From Burkholderiaceae bacterium DAT-1 (GTDB taxonomy: Bacteria; Pseudomonadota; Gammaproteobacteria; Burkholderiales; Chitinimonadaceae): a DNA stretch of 64,000 bases. The stretch is from assembly GCA_019084025.1 (NCBI GenBank), contig JAHRBI010000005.1, positions 372,001-436,000 on the forward strand, in the 5' to 3' direction. Position 1 is the stretch's first letter. Each line of letters opens with the position of its first letter. This document shows, piece by piece, positions 49,182-57,499 of the stretch. The notes beneath the pieces are model-generated. The model saw only the letters and a program-made list of their open reading frames with translations. It made no database searches and was not told the DNA's origin. The position numbers and the translations under genes are program-made.

Positions 49182-49666
49182 TGGATATTATCGTCCCATC
49201 CAAGGGCAAGCGCTTGCCACTACCGCAGTTTATGCAGGTGGTGGCAAGTACGCCGCTGGTGTCGATTGATCTGATCGTTAAAAATGAGCAGGGACACGTA
49301 CTGCTGGGCATGCGTAACAATGAGCCTGCTGCAGGGTACTGGTTTGTGCCGGGTGGCTGTATCCGTAAAAACGAAACGCTGGACGAGGCATTCACCCGGA
49401 TCAGCGAAGCAGAGCTTGGTGTGCGTCTACATAGACGTGATTTCCCCTTTTACGGAGCCTACGAGCATTTTTACGATACCAATGCCGGAAAATTGCCGGG
49501 GTTTGGTACGCACTATGTTGTACTTGCTCACGAAGTTGTCGTTGATTCGGCAATCTTGAAGCTACCGGAGCAAGATCAGCACGCAGATTGGCGCTGGGCC
49601 ACCCCGGCAGACATTCTGGCGGATGAATCAGTGCATTTCCATTCACAACAGTATTTTTCGGTGTAA
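49181..49666 (+). CDS. gmm: GDP-mannose mannosyl hydrolase (Nudix)
   Basis: A 161-residue Nudix enzyme of the Gmm/NudD type, with WFVPGGCIRKNETLDEAFTRISEAELG as a degenerate Nudix box (key part GGCIRKNETLDEAF), the variant typical of GDP-mannose hydrolases that cleave to GDP and mannose. It starts at the end of manC, so the two are coupled. In colanic-acid loci gmm also sits with gmd/fcl and manC/manB and is thought to adjust GDP-sugar pools. Confidence 0.92.
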   Translation: MDIIVPSKGKRLPLPQFMQVVASTPLVSIDLIVKNEQGHVLLGMRNNEPAAGYWFVPGGCIRKNETLDEAFTRISEAELGVRLHRRDFPFYGAYEHFYDTNAGKLPGFGTHYVVLAHEVVVDSAILKLPEQDQHADWRWATPADILADESVHFHSQQYFSV

Positions 49667-49671
49667 ACTTT

Positions 49672-49701
49672 CGGACTCCTTCCTTGTCAAGGAGGAGTCT
49701 G
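49672..49701 (+). terminator. Imperfect hairpin after gmm
   Basis: CGGACTCC(T)TCCTT and AAGGAGGAGTCTG pair with one bulge around GTC, directly after the gmm stop. There is no T run, so it is a weak terminator or processing site. Confidence 0.35.
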
Positions 49702-49815
49702 CCACGCTTCTTCCGCAAAACTGTCATTTTATGACAATGTATTTTTAAGCCATTCCGGATTATAATTCACCCGGTTCAATGCTTTTCCCCCGTATATCTG
49801 CTTCAGGCTACTCAC

Positions 49816-50193
49816 GTGTCGTACATGAAAGAATCGGATTTTTTTGCGCTTGCCAGTAAGGAAGTACAACTTGGCAAGGTAGATCGTGCCCTGCAAGCTC
49901 GCGCCTTTGCAGAGGCAAAGGGTGAACATAATCACGCCAAGGCGCGCTATCTAGAGTTGCGCGCAGCCGAGCTGCAAGCCCGTTATGCCCTTCACCGCCA
50001 GGAAAAGCGCAAGGTAGAAGACGATGCACGATTGGCTCAACGGCTGCAGCAGACAGGTGAGCATAAGTATGTCGTGTCACGCCGTACAACCGAACAGAAA
50101 CGTCTTAAGCGTATGAGGTTGCTCCCCTTCCTCGGGGGTGCATGTGTGCTGGTCGTATCCGTATTGTTCTATTGGATAAAATTTCGCCATTAG
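49816..50193 (+). CDS. Hypothetical charged helical protein with C-terminal membrane anchor
   Basis: A 125-residue protein, mostly helix-forming and rich in Ala, Arg, Lys and Glu (KARYLELRAAELQARYALH region looks coiled-coil), ending in one hydrophobic helix (LPFLGGACVLVVSVLFYWI) and a short basic tail. The shape is that of a tail-anchored cytoplasmic protein. I know no family for it. It starts at GTG (49816) with AGG 8 bases upstream; ATG at 49825 is possible. It lies between gmm and manB. Confidence 0.6.
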   Translation: MSYMKESDFFALASKEVQLGKVDRALQARAFAEAKGEHNHAKARYLELRAAELQARYALHRQEKRKVEDDARLAQRLQQTGEHKYVVSRRTTEQKRLKRMRLLPFLGGACVLVVSVLFYWIKFRH

Positions 50194-50277
50194 CCGCGTC
50201 GTAGTCGCGCGCCTGTCATCCCTTCGCTGGTAAAATGTGCGGATACCCCCGTTAATTTTTACTTGCGAAATCCTACG

Positions 50278-51636
50278 ATGACAACTTTATCCTGTTTCAA
50301 AGCCTATGATATCCGTGGCCAGCTTGGCGACGAGTTAAATGATGATATCGCCTATCGCATTGGTCGGGCGTATGGTGAATGGTTCAAGCCCAAAAAAGTC
50401 GCGGTGGGTGGCGATGTCCGCTTAACCAGTGAATCTCTGAAGCTGTCGCTGGCTCGTGGCTTGATGGATTCAGGCGCGGATGTGATCGACATCGGCATGA
50501 CTGGCACCGAAGAAATCTACTTTGCAGCCTTTCACCTCGATGTTGATGGCGCAATTGAGGTCACCGCCAGCCACAATCCCATGGACTACAACGGCATGAA
50601 GCTGGTTCGTGGTGGAGCGATCCCGGTATCGGGCGACTCCGGATTACGTGACATTCAACGGCTGGCTGAGGCCAATCAATTTGCGGCACCCACCCATCAA
50701 GGCACCCTGACCCAGCAGTCTATCCTAGATGCCTATATTGATCACCTGCTTACCTATGTCGACCTCAAGGCTTTGCAACCCTTGAAACTGGTTGTCAATG
50801 CAGGCAATGGCGCAGCAGGTCATGTGATTGATGCACTGGAAGCTCGCTTTAAGCAGGCGGCGGTTCCTGTAGAATTTATCAAGGTACATCACGAAGCGGA
50901 TGGTACCTTCCCCAATGGGATTCCTAACCCTCTTCTCCCCGAATGCCGCGCGGATACTAGCAATGCGGTCATAGCCCATAGTGCGCACCTCGGCATTGCG
51001 TGGGATGGCGATTTTGACCGTTGCTTCCTGTTTGATGAGCGTGGCGAGTTTATCGAGGGTTACTATATTGTCGGTCTGCTGGCCGAAGCCTTCCTGCAAA
51101 AGCAACCGGGCAGCAAGATCATTCACGATCCGCGCCTCACCTGGAACACCATTGATGTGGTAGAGGCGGCGCAGGGTATCCCCGTACAAAGCAAGACGGG
51201 CCATGCCTTTATCAAGGAACGGATGCGCCTCGAAAATGCCATCTACGGTGGCGAAATGAGCGCTCACCACTACTTCCGCGACTTTGCCTACTGCGATAGC
51301 GGCATGATTCCCTGGCTACTGGTGATTGAGCTGATGAGCCGCGGTCAGCAATCCTTGTCTTCCATGGTAGCAGAGCGCATTGCTGCCTATCCATCGTCTG
51401 GCGAAATCAACCGGAAAGTAGCCAACGCAGCGGCGTCCTTGCAAGCGGTACGAGACACCTACGAAGCTGAGGCTTTATCTATTGAAACAGTAGATGGACT
51501 GAGCATGTCGTTTGCAGACTGGCGCTTTAATCTGCGCAGTAGCAATACAGAGCCGGTGATTCGCTTGAATGTCGAATCCCGCGCCAATCCCGCGCTGATG
51601 CAGGCAAAAACAGCCGAGATTCTTGCCCTGCTGTAA
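50278..51636 (+). CDS. manB: Phosphomannomutase (phosphohexomutase family)
   Basis: A 452-residue enzyme of the ManB/CpsG type. It begins [20 protein letters not shown], has the phosphoserine loop [16 protein letters not shown], the metal loop [16 protein letters not shown], the sugar-binding [10 protein letters not shown] and the phosphate-binding [14 protein letters not shown]. It makes mannose-1-phosphate for ManC. The ATG at 50278 fits homologs better than TTG 50263. It is the last gene of the plus-strand arm, 20 bases from the convergent PAP2 gene. Confidence 0.96.
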   Translation: MTTLSCFKAYDIRGQLGDELNDDIAYRIGRAYGEWFKPKKVAVGGDVRLTSESLKLSLARGLMDSGADVIDIGMTGTEEIYFAAFHLDVDGAIEVTASHNPMDYNGMKLVRGGAIPVSGDSGLRDIQRLAEANQFAAPTHQGTLTQQSILDAYIDHLLTYVDLKALQPLKLVVNAGNGAAGHVIDALEARFKQAAVPVEFIKVHHEADGTFPNGIPNPLLPECRADTSNAVIAHSAHLGIAWDGDFDRCFLFDERGEFIEGYYIVGLLAEAFLQKQPGSKIIHDPRLTWNTIDVVEAAQGIPVQSKTGHAFIKERMRLENAIYGGEMSAHHYFRDFAYCDSGMIPWLLVIELMSRGQQSLSSMVAERIAAYPSSGEINRKVANAAASLQAVRDTYEAEALSIETVDGLSMSFADWRFNLRSSNTEPVIRLNVESRANPALMQAKTAEILALL

Positions 51637-51656
51637 TGATTACAGGTGGCATTCGC

Positions 51657-52295
51657 TTACCATTGACATTCGCGTCGCCCAGCTCTGTTTACACAGGATT
51701 GGGCGGCATATTTTGAAGCATGCTCTATAATCGCATCGTTAAAAGGTGCCACTTTTCCATATAGCTGACTGGTCGCGACGCTCAATGCTACCAACCAGGC
51801 TATCATCGCAGGGCGAAATTGTCCCAATCTCTCGTTTGCACCAAGCAATCGTATACAGAACACCAAGCTAAATATAGTTCCCACCAGCAATCCCAAAACG
51901 ACTTCAGAAGGCGAATGAACGTATGTGCACAAGCGTGAATAACCGATGCACAGCGCAACCGTCCAACCACCTAACCATCCTATCCAGATCGTCGGCCTGT
52001 GGGCACCCAAGTCTCGCGTCAGCACGCATAGCAGCATGGGGTAGACTGCAGCAGATAGCATTGAATGCCCGCTGAGCCCCTTGAAATCAATCACCGTCAG
52101 CCCAAAACCCCATGCCCAGTAGGCAAATTTACTGGCAACCACCAGGCTGGCCGCCAGCCAAAACTCGAATAGTGCCAGCCGTGCCAGCTTTGCGGGGCCC
52201 GTAAAAAACAGATAGCCCTGAGTGATCAGCGCCATCGTCAGCACTAAAAATGCATCACCGGCAAGGGTGATGCGGTACCAATCATCAAACGTCAC
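51657..52295 (-). CDS. PAP2-family membrane phosphatase
   Basis: A 212-residue protein with about six helices and the PAP2 active-site set: KGLSGHSMLSAAVYP (a variant PSGH with Leu in place of Pro) and GYSRLCTYVHSPSEVVLG (SRxxxxxHxxxE/D). Members dephosphorylate lipid phosphates such as undecaprenyl pyrophosphate; here recycling of the lipid carrier for polysaccharide is a reasonable guess. GTG start preceded by GGGA. It is the last gene of the minus-strand arm. Confidence 0.85.
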   Translation of the reverse strand: MTFDDWYRITLAGDAFLVLTMALITQGYLFFTGPAKLARLALFEFWLAASLVVASKFAYWAWGFGLTVIDFKGLSGHSMLSAAVYPMLLCVLTRDLGAHRPTIWIGWLGGWTVALCIGYSRLCTYVHSPSEVVLGLLVGTIFSLVFCIRLLGANERLGQFRPAMIAWLVALSVATSQLYGKVAPFNDAIIEHASKYAAQSCVNRAGRRECQW

Positions 52296-52326
52296 AATAT
52301 CCCGAATTAGCTAAAAATTTAAATAA

Positions 52327-53034
52327 CTAGAGTTTGCTCTCGGCGTCTATGCGGCGCTGCAGATCCTGCCAAAGGCGAATTTGCTTGGCAACGCCTTTTT
52401 GCTGGCCTCTCTGATCCCAGAAATCGTCGTCATTAAACATGTATACCACTTCAAGATCATTACGCTGCGAGGCAGGGCGAATGTCTTCGCCTGTCAGATT
52501 ATCGAGAATGAGCGGATCGGCATCTGGCGTTGAGTAATATGCAAGCACCATATGGCGCTCGTTAAAGCGCAGTGCACGCACATTGGCCAGCCGCATCCGC
52601 CCGACCGGCATACCCACTTCTTTCAGCGAAAAATACTTGGCAATCACATAATCTTCACAATCGCCGCCATTGGAACCCACAAATTCGAATGGCGTAGACC
52701 AATAGTCTTCAACACCCCAGTGATTCCAGTCGGTGTAGTAAGGAATACGCGCCATAAACGTATTGATAGACTTTAATACCTGATCTTCAGCGCGTGTTCC
52801 CTGAGCTCCCGCCAGTGTTGCAGCGAGGTCGGGATACTGTTTGCGCAGATCGCGATCCATTTCCTGCCAGGCATATAGGCGCCGCACGGCGGCTGGCCCC
52901 CAGCGTCGGCTAGCCATACTCAGCTGGCCGGACGAAAAATCTGTCAGACTCGCTACAGCGCTGAGCATACTGACGGTGCATAGTGCTGCAAGGCGCACAC
53001 TGCGCCATATGTGAACATGCTGAGCCATCTGCAC
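52327..53034 (-). CDS. LapG-like periplasmic cysteine protease (BTLCP transglutaminase-like)
   Basis: A 235-residue protein of the bacterial transglutaminase-like cysteine proteinase family. After a signal peptide or N-terminal anchor it has WGVEDYWSTPFEFVGSNGGDCEDY with the catalytic Cys, RHMVLAYY with the His and PLILDNLTGED with the Asp. In Pseudomonas LapG cleaves the N-terminus of the adhesin LapA and is held inactive by LapD. A LapD-like receptor lies about 6 kb upstream on the same strand. GTG start preceded by AAGGG. The adhesin substrate is not in the window. Confidence 0.88.
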   Translation of the reverse strand: MQMAQHVHIWRSVRLAALCTVSMLSAVASLTDFSSGQLSMASRRWGPAAVRRLYAWQEMDRDLRKQYPDLAATLAGAQGTRAEDQVLKSINTFMARIPYYTDWNHWGVEDYWSTPFEFVGSNGGDCEDYVIAKYFSLKEVGMPVGRMRLANVRALRFNERHMVLAYYSTPDADPLILDNLTGEDIRPASQRNDLEVVYMFNDDDFWDQRGQQKGVAKQIRLWQDLQRRIDAESKL

Positions 53035-53076
53035 TGCACACCCTTTGCAACGGATACCGTTGAAATATAGTGCAGA

Positions 53077-53706
53077 TTAGTAGGTAGGATGGCTGGCTGC
53101 AATTTGCCCCAGCCGAACGGGATCGATCATCAGCATGCGCTCGCGCAATTCATTCAGTATCTTGCGCTGCGCGGGCTTGAGCAAGGGGTAGGTCTGCCAG
53201 AGTGAATCCAGCAAGGAAGCAATCACGGAAGGATCATTGGGGGAATTACGCAGAGCCCGATCCAGCGCACGCGCAAACTCCTCATCGACCACGCCGGTGT
53301 ACGCTTTGATCTGTACAAGCATCGCAGCAATATTACCTGCCACCACGCGCTGCTGCATGGCCTTGCGCACCTCGGGCAGTGCATTCCGCAGGTATGCATC
53401 ACGCAACACCGGAATCGCCCATACTCGCATCGCTTGCGTGTAGGACAACTGTGCCAAATCTATCTTAAATTGTGCAACTTCCGGGCAGGCCTCCGACGCG
53501 GCACTTAAATCGATCCGCGCGGACTCCCAGGCTTCCGGATTGATGCTGGCTGCCGGATGGGTCATCCAGAACTCAATATACTGCCTGTGTTTCAGCGTGG
53601 TCAGATCGTACCAGCCACGCCGGAGTGTCGGATACACAAATAGCAGGAGAATAGCGAGCAGGAGCACAAACCATACGGCAGTACTCAATCTGAATAGCCG
53701 TTTCAT
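53077..53706 (-). CDS. Hypothetical single-span protein of the export arm
   Basis: A 209-residue protein with one N-terminal transmembrane helix (FVLLLAILLLFVYP) and a mostly helical periplasmic domain without recognisable motifs (EAWESARIDLSAASEACPE, YTQAMRVWAIPVLRDA, NPSVIASLL-type repeats resembling short helical hairpins). I do not know the family. The start at 53706 has GGA 8 bases upstream and overlaps the CpsB gene stop by 4 bases, so it is translationally coupled. It sits between the phosphatase and the LapG-like gene. Confidence 0.75.
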   Translation of the reverse strand: MKRLFRLSTAVWFVLLLAILLLFVYPTLRRGWYDLTTLKHRQYIEFWMTHPAASINPEAWESARIDLSAASEACPEVAQFKIDLAQLSYTQAMRVWAIPVLRDAYLRNALPEVRKAMQQRVVAGNIAAMLVQIKAYTGVVDEEFARALDRALRNSPNDPSVIASLLDSLWQTYPLLKPAQRKILNELRERMLMIDPVRLGQIAASHPTY

Positions 53707-54434
53707 GCGGCTATTCCGGCAATACGTGCAGGGTTTCTGTTGACCAGCACATCGCAATAGTCGGCACCAAACTGCTTGACGATGACTTTGCACGCCTCGC
53801 CCATATTGGGGGGTCGATATTCAAGATTGTGACAATCACTGGCCAGCACGTTAACGGCATCCATTTCCATTAACTTGAACGCCACTGACTTGGCTGTTTT
53901 GCCAAACTGTCCCAGTACCGACCCGGCAGTCAGCTGCACCCAGCAGCCAATATCCAGAAAAGGATAGAGACGCTCAGGTTTGGCCTTGACGGCCTCGTTG
54001 CGTTCGGGATGGGCAATCAGTGGCCGGATGCCACGGCCCAGCAGATGGCGAACTAGGGCGTCGCTCCCGACCGGAATACCCGCATCAGGAAACTCCAGCA
54101 ACATAACATGATATTTTCCGTCATGGCCCAGGAATGGAATCTCCTCTTTATCGAGCAACGGCAAAATATCATCGCCAAAGCGGACTTCTCCGCCCATACG
54201 TAACTCGAGCGGAATACCGGCCTCCCCAATGGCCTGCTTCAATTGTTCAAAAACAGGCCGCAAGGAAGGCGCACGATTATCCCAGCGTGCGGGATAAACG
54301 TGCGATGTAGCCACCGCCATGCGAACGCCATCCACATAGGACGCCTTGCACAGCGCGACAGCCTCTTTCATGTCGCGGGGGCCATCATCGACCCCCGGGA
54401 GCAAGTGACAATGCAAATCAATCATCTTGGACAC
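53703..54434 (-). CDS. CpsB/CapC-type PHP-domain tyrosine phosphatase
   Basis: A 243-residue metal-dependent phosphatase. Residues DLHCHLLPGVDDGPRDMKEAV form the PHP metal motif (key part HCHLLPGVDDGP), followed by ATSHVYP, ALIAHPERNEAV and LASDCHN. Such proteins dephosphorylate Wzc-type BY-kinases and so control polysaccharide length. It follows the kinase gene. Start either GTG 54434 or ATG 54425. Confidence 0.92.
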   Translation of the reverse strand: MSKMIDLHCHLLPGVDDGPRDMKEAVALCKASYVDGVRMAVATSHVYPARWDNRAPSLRPVFEQLKQAIGEAGIPLELRMGGEVRFGDDILPLLDKEEIPFLGHDGKYHVMLLEFPDAGIPVGSDALVRHLLGRGIRPLIAHPERNEAVKAKPERLYPFLDIGCWVQLTAGSVLGQFGKTAKSVAFKLMEMDAVNVLASDCHNLEYRPPNMGEACKVIVKQFGADYCDVLVNRNPARIAGIAA

Positions 54435-54458
54435 TGACCAATCAACGTTGTCCGCACA

Positions 54459-56708
54459 TTAGCTTGTTTTGGTATCCGCACCATATGTCCGGCCACCGTA
54501 TGCCGCACCATAATAACCAGCGCCATAAGAACCATAGGTACTGGTCTGGCCGTAATAACGCTCGGCACGCTCAAAATCCAGATGGCTAAGCGCCACACCC
54601 AGAATATTGGCACCGGCAGCATTCAGGCGCAGCAAGCTCTTGCGCGCCAGCTGGTACGGCGTTGCATCAGACTTGGTGACGAAAATGGTATTGGAACACA
54701 GCGGCGCGATGACCAGCGAATCACTCACCAGATCAACCGGCGGCGAATCGATGAGAATCATATCGTATTGCTCGCTCAATCCGGACAGCATTTCCTTGAA
54801 ACGGTTGGACAGCAAAATTTCCAGCGGATTCGGCGGAATGGCACCTGCGGCAATCACGTGCAGGCCAGATTCGCCCGTCACCTGAATACATTCGTCCAGC
54901 TTGGCTGTACCGGCCACCAGCTGCGACAAGCCGGGCCTGAGCATATCCAGTTCCATCGACTTGGCAACAGTCGGACGACGCATGTCTGCATCAATCAGCA
55001 AGGTCTTGCGGGTATGCGACATGGCCAGCGCCAGATTCAGCGAGAAGGTGGTTTTACCTTCGGCCGGCACGCTGGATGTCACCAAAATAGTGCGATGCGA
55101 CAAATCAATAGATGACAACAAAATACCGGTACGTGCAGTAAACACCGCTTCCGAGTATATTGACTTGGGTTCCTTTTCCACTAGGTAGGCCGACTCCTGA
55201 CGGGTAGACTTGGCAAACAGCGGCACACCAGTCAGCAGCGGGAACTTGAGTTTACGTTCAACTTCGTCAGTCGAATTCAGGCGGTTATCCAGTCGATCAA
55301 GCAACAGCGATACAGATGCCCCCAGAAGTAAAGCAAGCAAGGCCGCAATCGCCACTATCTGCGGCTTTTGTGGTTTGATCGGAGTGCCCTGAATGCGCGC
55401 AGGATCAACCGAACGCGCTACAGCGCTTTGCAGATCATCAGATGCGCCGGTTTGCTTGGCGCGGTTCATAAACATATCAAACAGCTGGCGATTGGCATTG
55501 ACTTCGCGCTCCAGTGCACCCAACTGGACTTCCTTGCGGTTCAGGTCTACCACCGAACCACGTGCCTGATTCAGACTTTGCTCCAGGCTACGCTCGGTAC
55601 CAGCTGCTACTTCGTATGCCTGGGTCAGGCTGGATACCACGGTCTGGATCTGACGCTGGGTGATTTCGCGGGCACTCTTCAACTGCGCTTCGGCCTGCAC
55701 CATTTTGGGATGTTCCGGGCCATAGCGTTGCGACAAATCGGAGACCGCGCGTTCTGCTTCACTTTCCGAACGCAACGCATCCATGACCAGCGAATTATTC
55801 ACCACCGACGGGACAGAGCGATAGTCACCATTGCGAACCGACTTTACCTGCTTATAGGCGTTTTCTGCCTCCGCGCGGCGCATACGGGCGCTCACCAGCA
55901 TGCTGGTGACGTCGGCAATCTGGTTGCTGGCACCGCCTTGTGCATCTGATTTCAGCGCAATAATGCCTTCTTTTTCACGGAAAGCCTGCAACGCTTTTTC
56001 GGAGGTATCCAGTTTGGCGCGCAGCGATTCCAGACGACCATTCAACCACTGGTTGGCGCCCTGCGTCATGCCAAAACGGGCTTCGCGATCACTATCGACA
56101 TACACTTCGCCAACTTTGTTGGCCACCAGTGCTGCTAGCTGCGGATCGCTGGATTCAAAACTGATCTTCACCAGTTGGCTCAAACGCACCAGCTCGATGG
56201 TCAAGCTTTTCGCAAACTTACCATATACTGCGTTTGCTAGGCGGTCTTCTGTCCAAGCTTGAGCACCGTCCACATCTCCACCCAGTATTGAGTCGATCAA
56301 GCCCTTCTTTTTACGCGGATCGAACTCGGCATAATTCCACAATTGCAGCGCCTTGATGGTTTTCACCGCTACTTCTTTGGAAGAGATGATTTCTTTTTGT
56401 GTTTCGAAGTATTCGCGATTGGCGGAGATACCCGAATACACCTCTTCAACCGACAGCACCTTGGCTTTGGTTGACTCAATCAGCATGGTATTGGTGGACT
56501 TATACACCGGTGTCAGCGCAAAGCTGATGGCTGTGGCGACCACAGCAGCGGCCAATGTAAAGCCCAGAATGGGCCACTTGCGCTTGGTAATGCTACGCCA
56601 GTATTCCAGCAGCTCGGCGCTAGCTTCACTGTGTTCTGCAAATTCGATATGGCGACCCGAGGCGGCTGCACTCGGATTGTGAGTGTGAGATGACATATGT
56701 GAACTCAT
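54459..56708 (-). CDS. Polysaccharide co-polymerase with tyrosine autokinase (Wzc-type)
   Basis: A 749-residue protein: N-terminal Wzz/GNVR domain between two transmembrane helices (around residues 55-75 and 465-485), then a cytoplasmic BY-kinase with Walker A VPAEGKTTFSLNLA near residue 545, Walker A' LLIDADMRRP and Walker B DMILIDSPP. The C-terminus carries eight tyrosines within about 35 residues (YYGQTSTYGSYGAGYYG region), the autophosphorylation cluster. It controls chain length and export with Wza and the phosphatase. Confidence 0.95.
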   Translation of the reverse strand: MSSHMSSHTHNPSAAASGRHIEFAEHSEASAELLEYWRSITKRKWPILGFTLAAAVVATAISFALTPVYKSTNTMLIESTKAKVLSVEEVYSGISANREYFETQKEIISSKEVAVKTIKALQLWNYAEFDPRKKKGLIDSILGGDVDGAQAWTEDRLANAVYGKFAKSLTIELVRLSQLVKISFESSDPQLAALVANKVGEVYVDSDREARFGMTQGANQWLNGRLESLRAKLDTSEKALQAFREKEGIIALKSDAQGGASNQIADVTSMLVSARMRRAEAENAYKQVKSVRNGDYRSVPSVVNNSLVMDALRSESEAERAVSDLSQRYGPEHPKMVQAEAQLKSAREITQRQIQTVVSSLTQAYEVAAGTERSLEQSLNQARGSVVDLNRKEVQLGALEREVNANRQLFDMFMNRAKQTGASDDLQSAVARSVDPARIQGTPIKPQKPQIVAIAALLALLLGASVSLLLDRLDNRLNSTDEVERKLKFPLLTGVPLFAKSTRQESAYLVEKEPKSIYSEAVFTARTGILLSSIDLSHRTILVTSSVPAEGKTTFSLNLALAMSHTRKTLLIDADMRRPTVAKSMELDMLRPGLSQLVAGTAKLDECIQVTGESGLHVIAAGAIPPNPLEILLSNRFKEMLSGLSEQYDMILIDSPPVDLVSDSLVIAPLCSNTIFVTKSDATPYQLARKSLLRLNAAGANILGVALSHLDFERAERYYGQTSTYGSYGAGYYGAAYGGRTYGADTKTS

Positions 56709-56747
56709 AAATTATCGACTATTTAATAAATAGCTGAAGAAAAGCGC

Positions 56748-57368
56748 TTAGAAAAAGCTTTCTTTAACAGTCAGGATGTCACCTGGCTGAACCATATCGC
56801 CAGTTTTAACCAACGCGGCCTGACCTTGCGGATCCTCTGCGCGGATCACGAAAATTTTATCTTTATCGGCACGTTCCTTGAAGCCACCAGCCAGTGCTGC
56901 CGCTTTAAGAACAGTCAAGCCCGGCTGCCACTGGTATCCACCAGGCGATGCCACCATGCCATTAATATAAAAAGGACGATATTCGTCAATCAGAACGGCT
57001 ACACGGGGGTTTTTCAGATACTTTCCGCGCAGGCCATCGGTAATCATGCGCTCGAGGTCACCCACTGTCATGCCCTTGACTCGCACTTCACCCAGCACCG
57101 GATAGGGTACCGTACCCGCATCGGTCAGGCGTATACGCTCACGGCTCAACTCGTCTTCGCCAAACACACGAATGGTGACGACATCGCCCGAGCCCAGTTT
57201 GTAATTCGACAAACCCGCTTGACTACCACCAGATCGATCAGATACCGCAACATTACCGTCGCGCTTGCCATCGCCACTTGCACGCGCAGAATCTGCAGCC
57301 AGTGTAGAAATAGACAGAACAAGTGCACATGCACCGGTCAGGAGAAACTTAAAGATGCCAGACTTCAT
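56748..57368 (-). CDS. Polysaccharide export outer-membrane protein (Wza-like)
   Basis: A 206-residue SLBB-containing protein. A signal peptide (KSGIFKFLLTGACALVLSI, cleavage near LA-AD) is followed by YKLGSGDVVTIRVFGEDELS, VLGEVRVKGMTVGDLERMI, an SLBB domain and VQPGDILTVKESFF. It is shorter than enterobacterial Wza (about 380) and lacks the C-terminal pore helix, resembling EpsA-type proteins in betaproteobacterial EPS clusters; the cysteine in the signal is too early to be a lipobox. Start at 57368 preferred to 57383. Confidence 0.88.
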   Translation of the reverse strand: MKSGIFKFLLTGACALVLSISTLAADSARASGDGKRDGNVAVSDRSGGSQAGLSNYKLGSGDVVTIRVFGEDELSRERIRLTDAGTVPYPVLGEVRVKGMTVGDLERMITDGLRGKYLKNPRVAVLIDEYRPFYINGMVASPGGYQWQPGLTVLKAAALAGGFKERADKDKIFVIRAEDPQGQAALVKTGDMVQPGDILTVKESFF

Positions 57369-57452
57369 ACCACCCTTGTCCATGAGATTGTGTACTAACA
57401 GGTAAGTATGTCACTAAATATGTGACAATTGAATGTGATCCGACCAAATGAC

Positions 57453-57479
57453 AGAGAGCCAACCGCTGGCTGGCCCTCT
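57453..57479 (-). other. Intercistronic hairpin between the beta-barrel gene and wza-like gene
   Basis: On the minus strand AGAGGGCCAGCC pairs with GGTTGGCTCTCT (two G-U pairs) around AGC, a 12-pair stem with no strong T tract. It lies just downstream of the beta-barrel gene stop and may act as a processing or attenuation element. Confidence 0.4.
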
Positions 57480-57499
57480 GCATATTACACCTTACCTGA

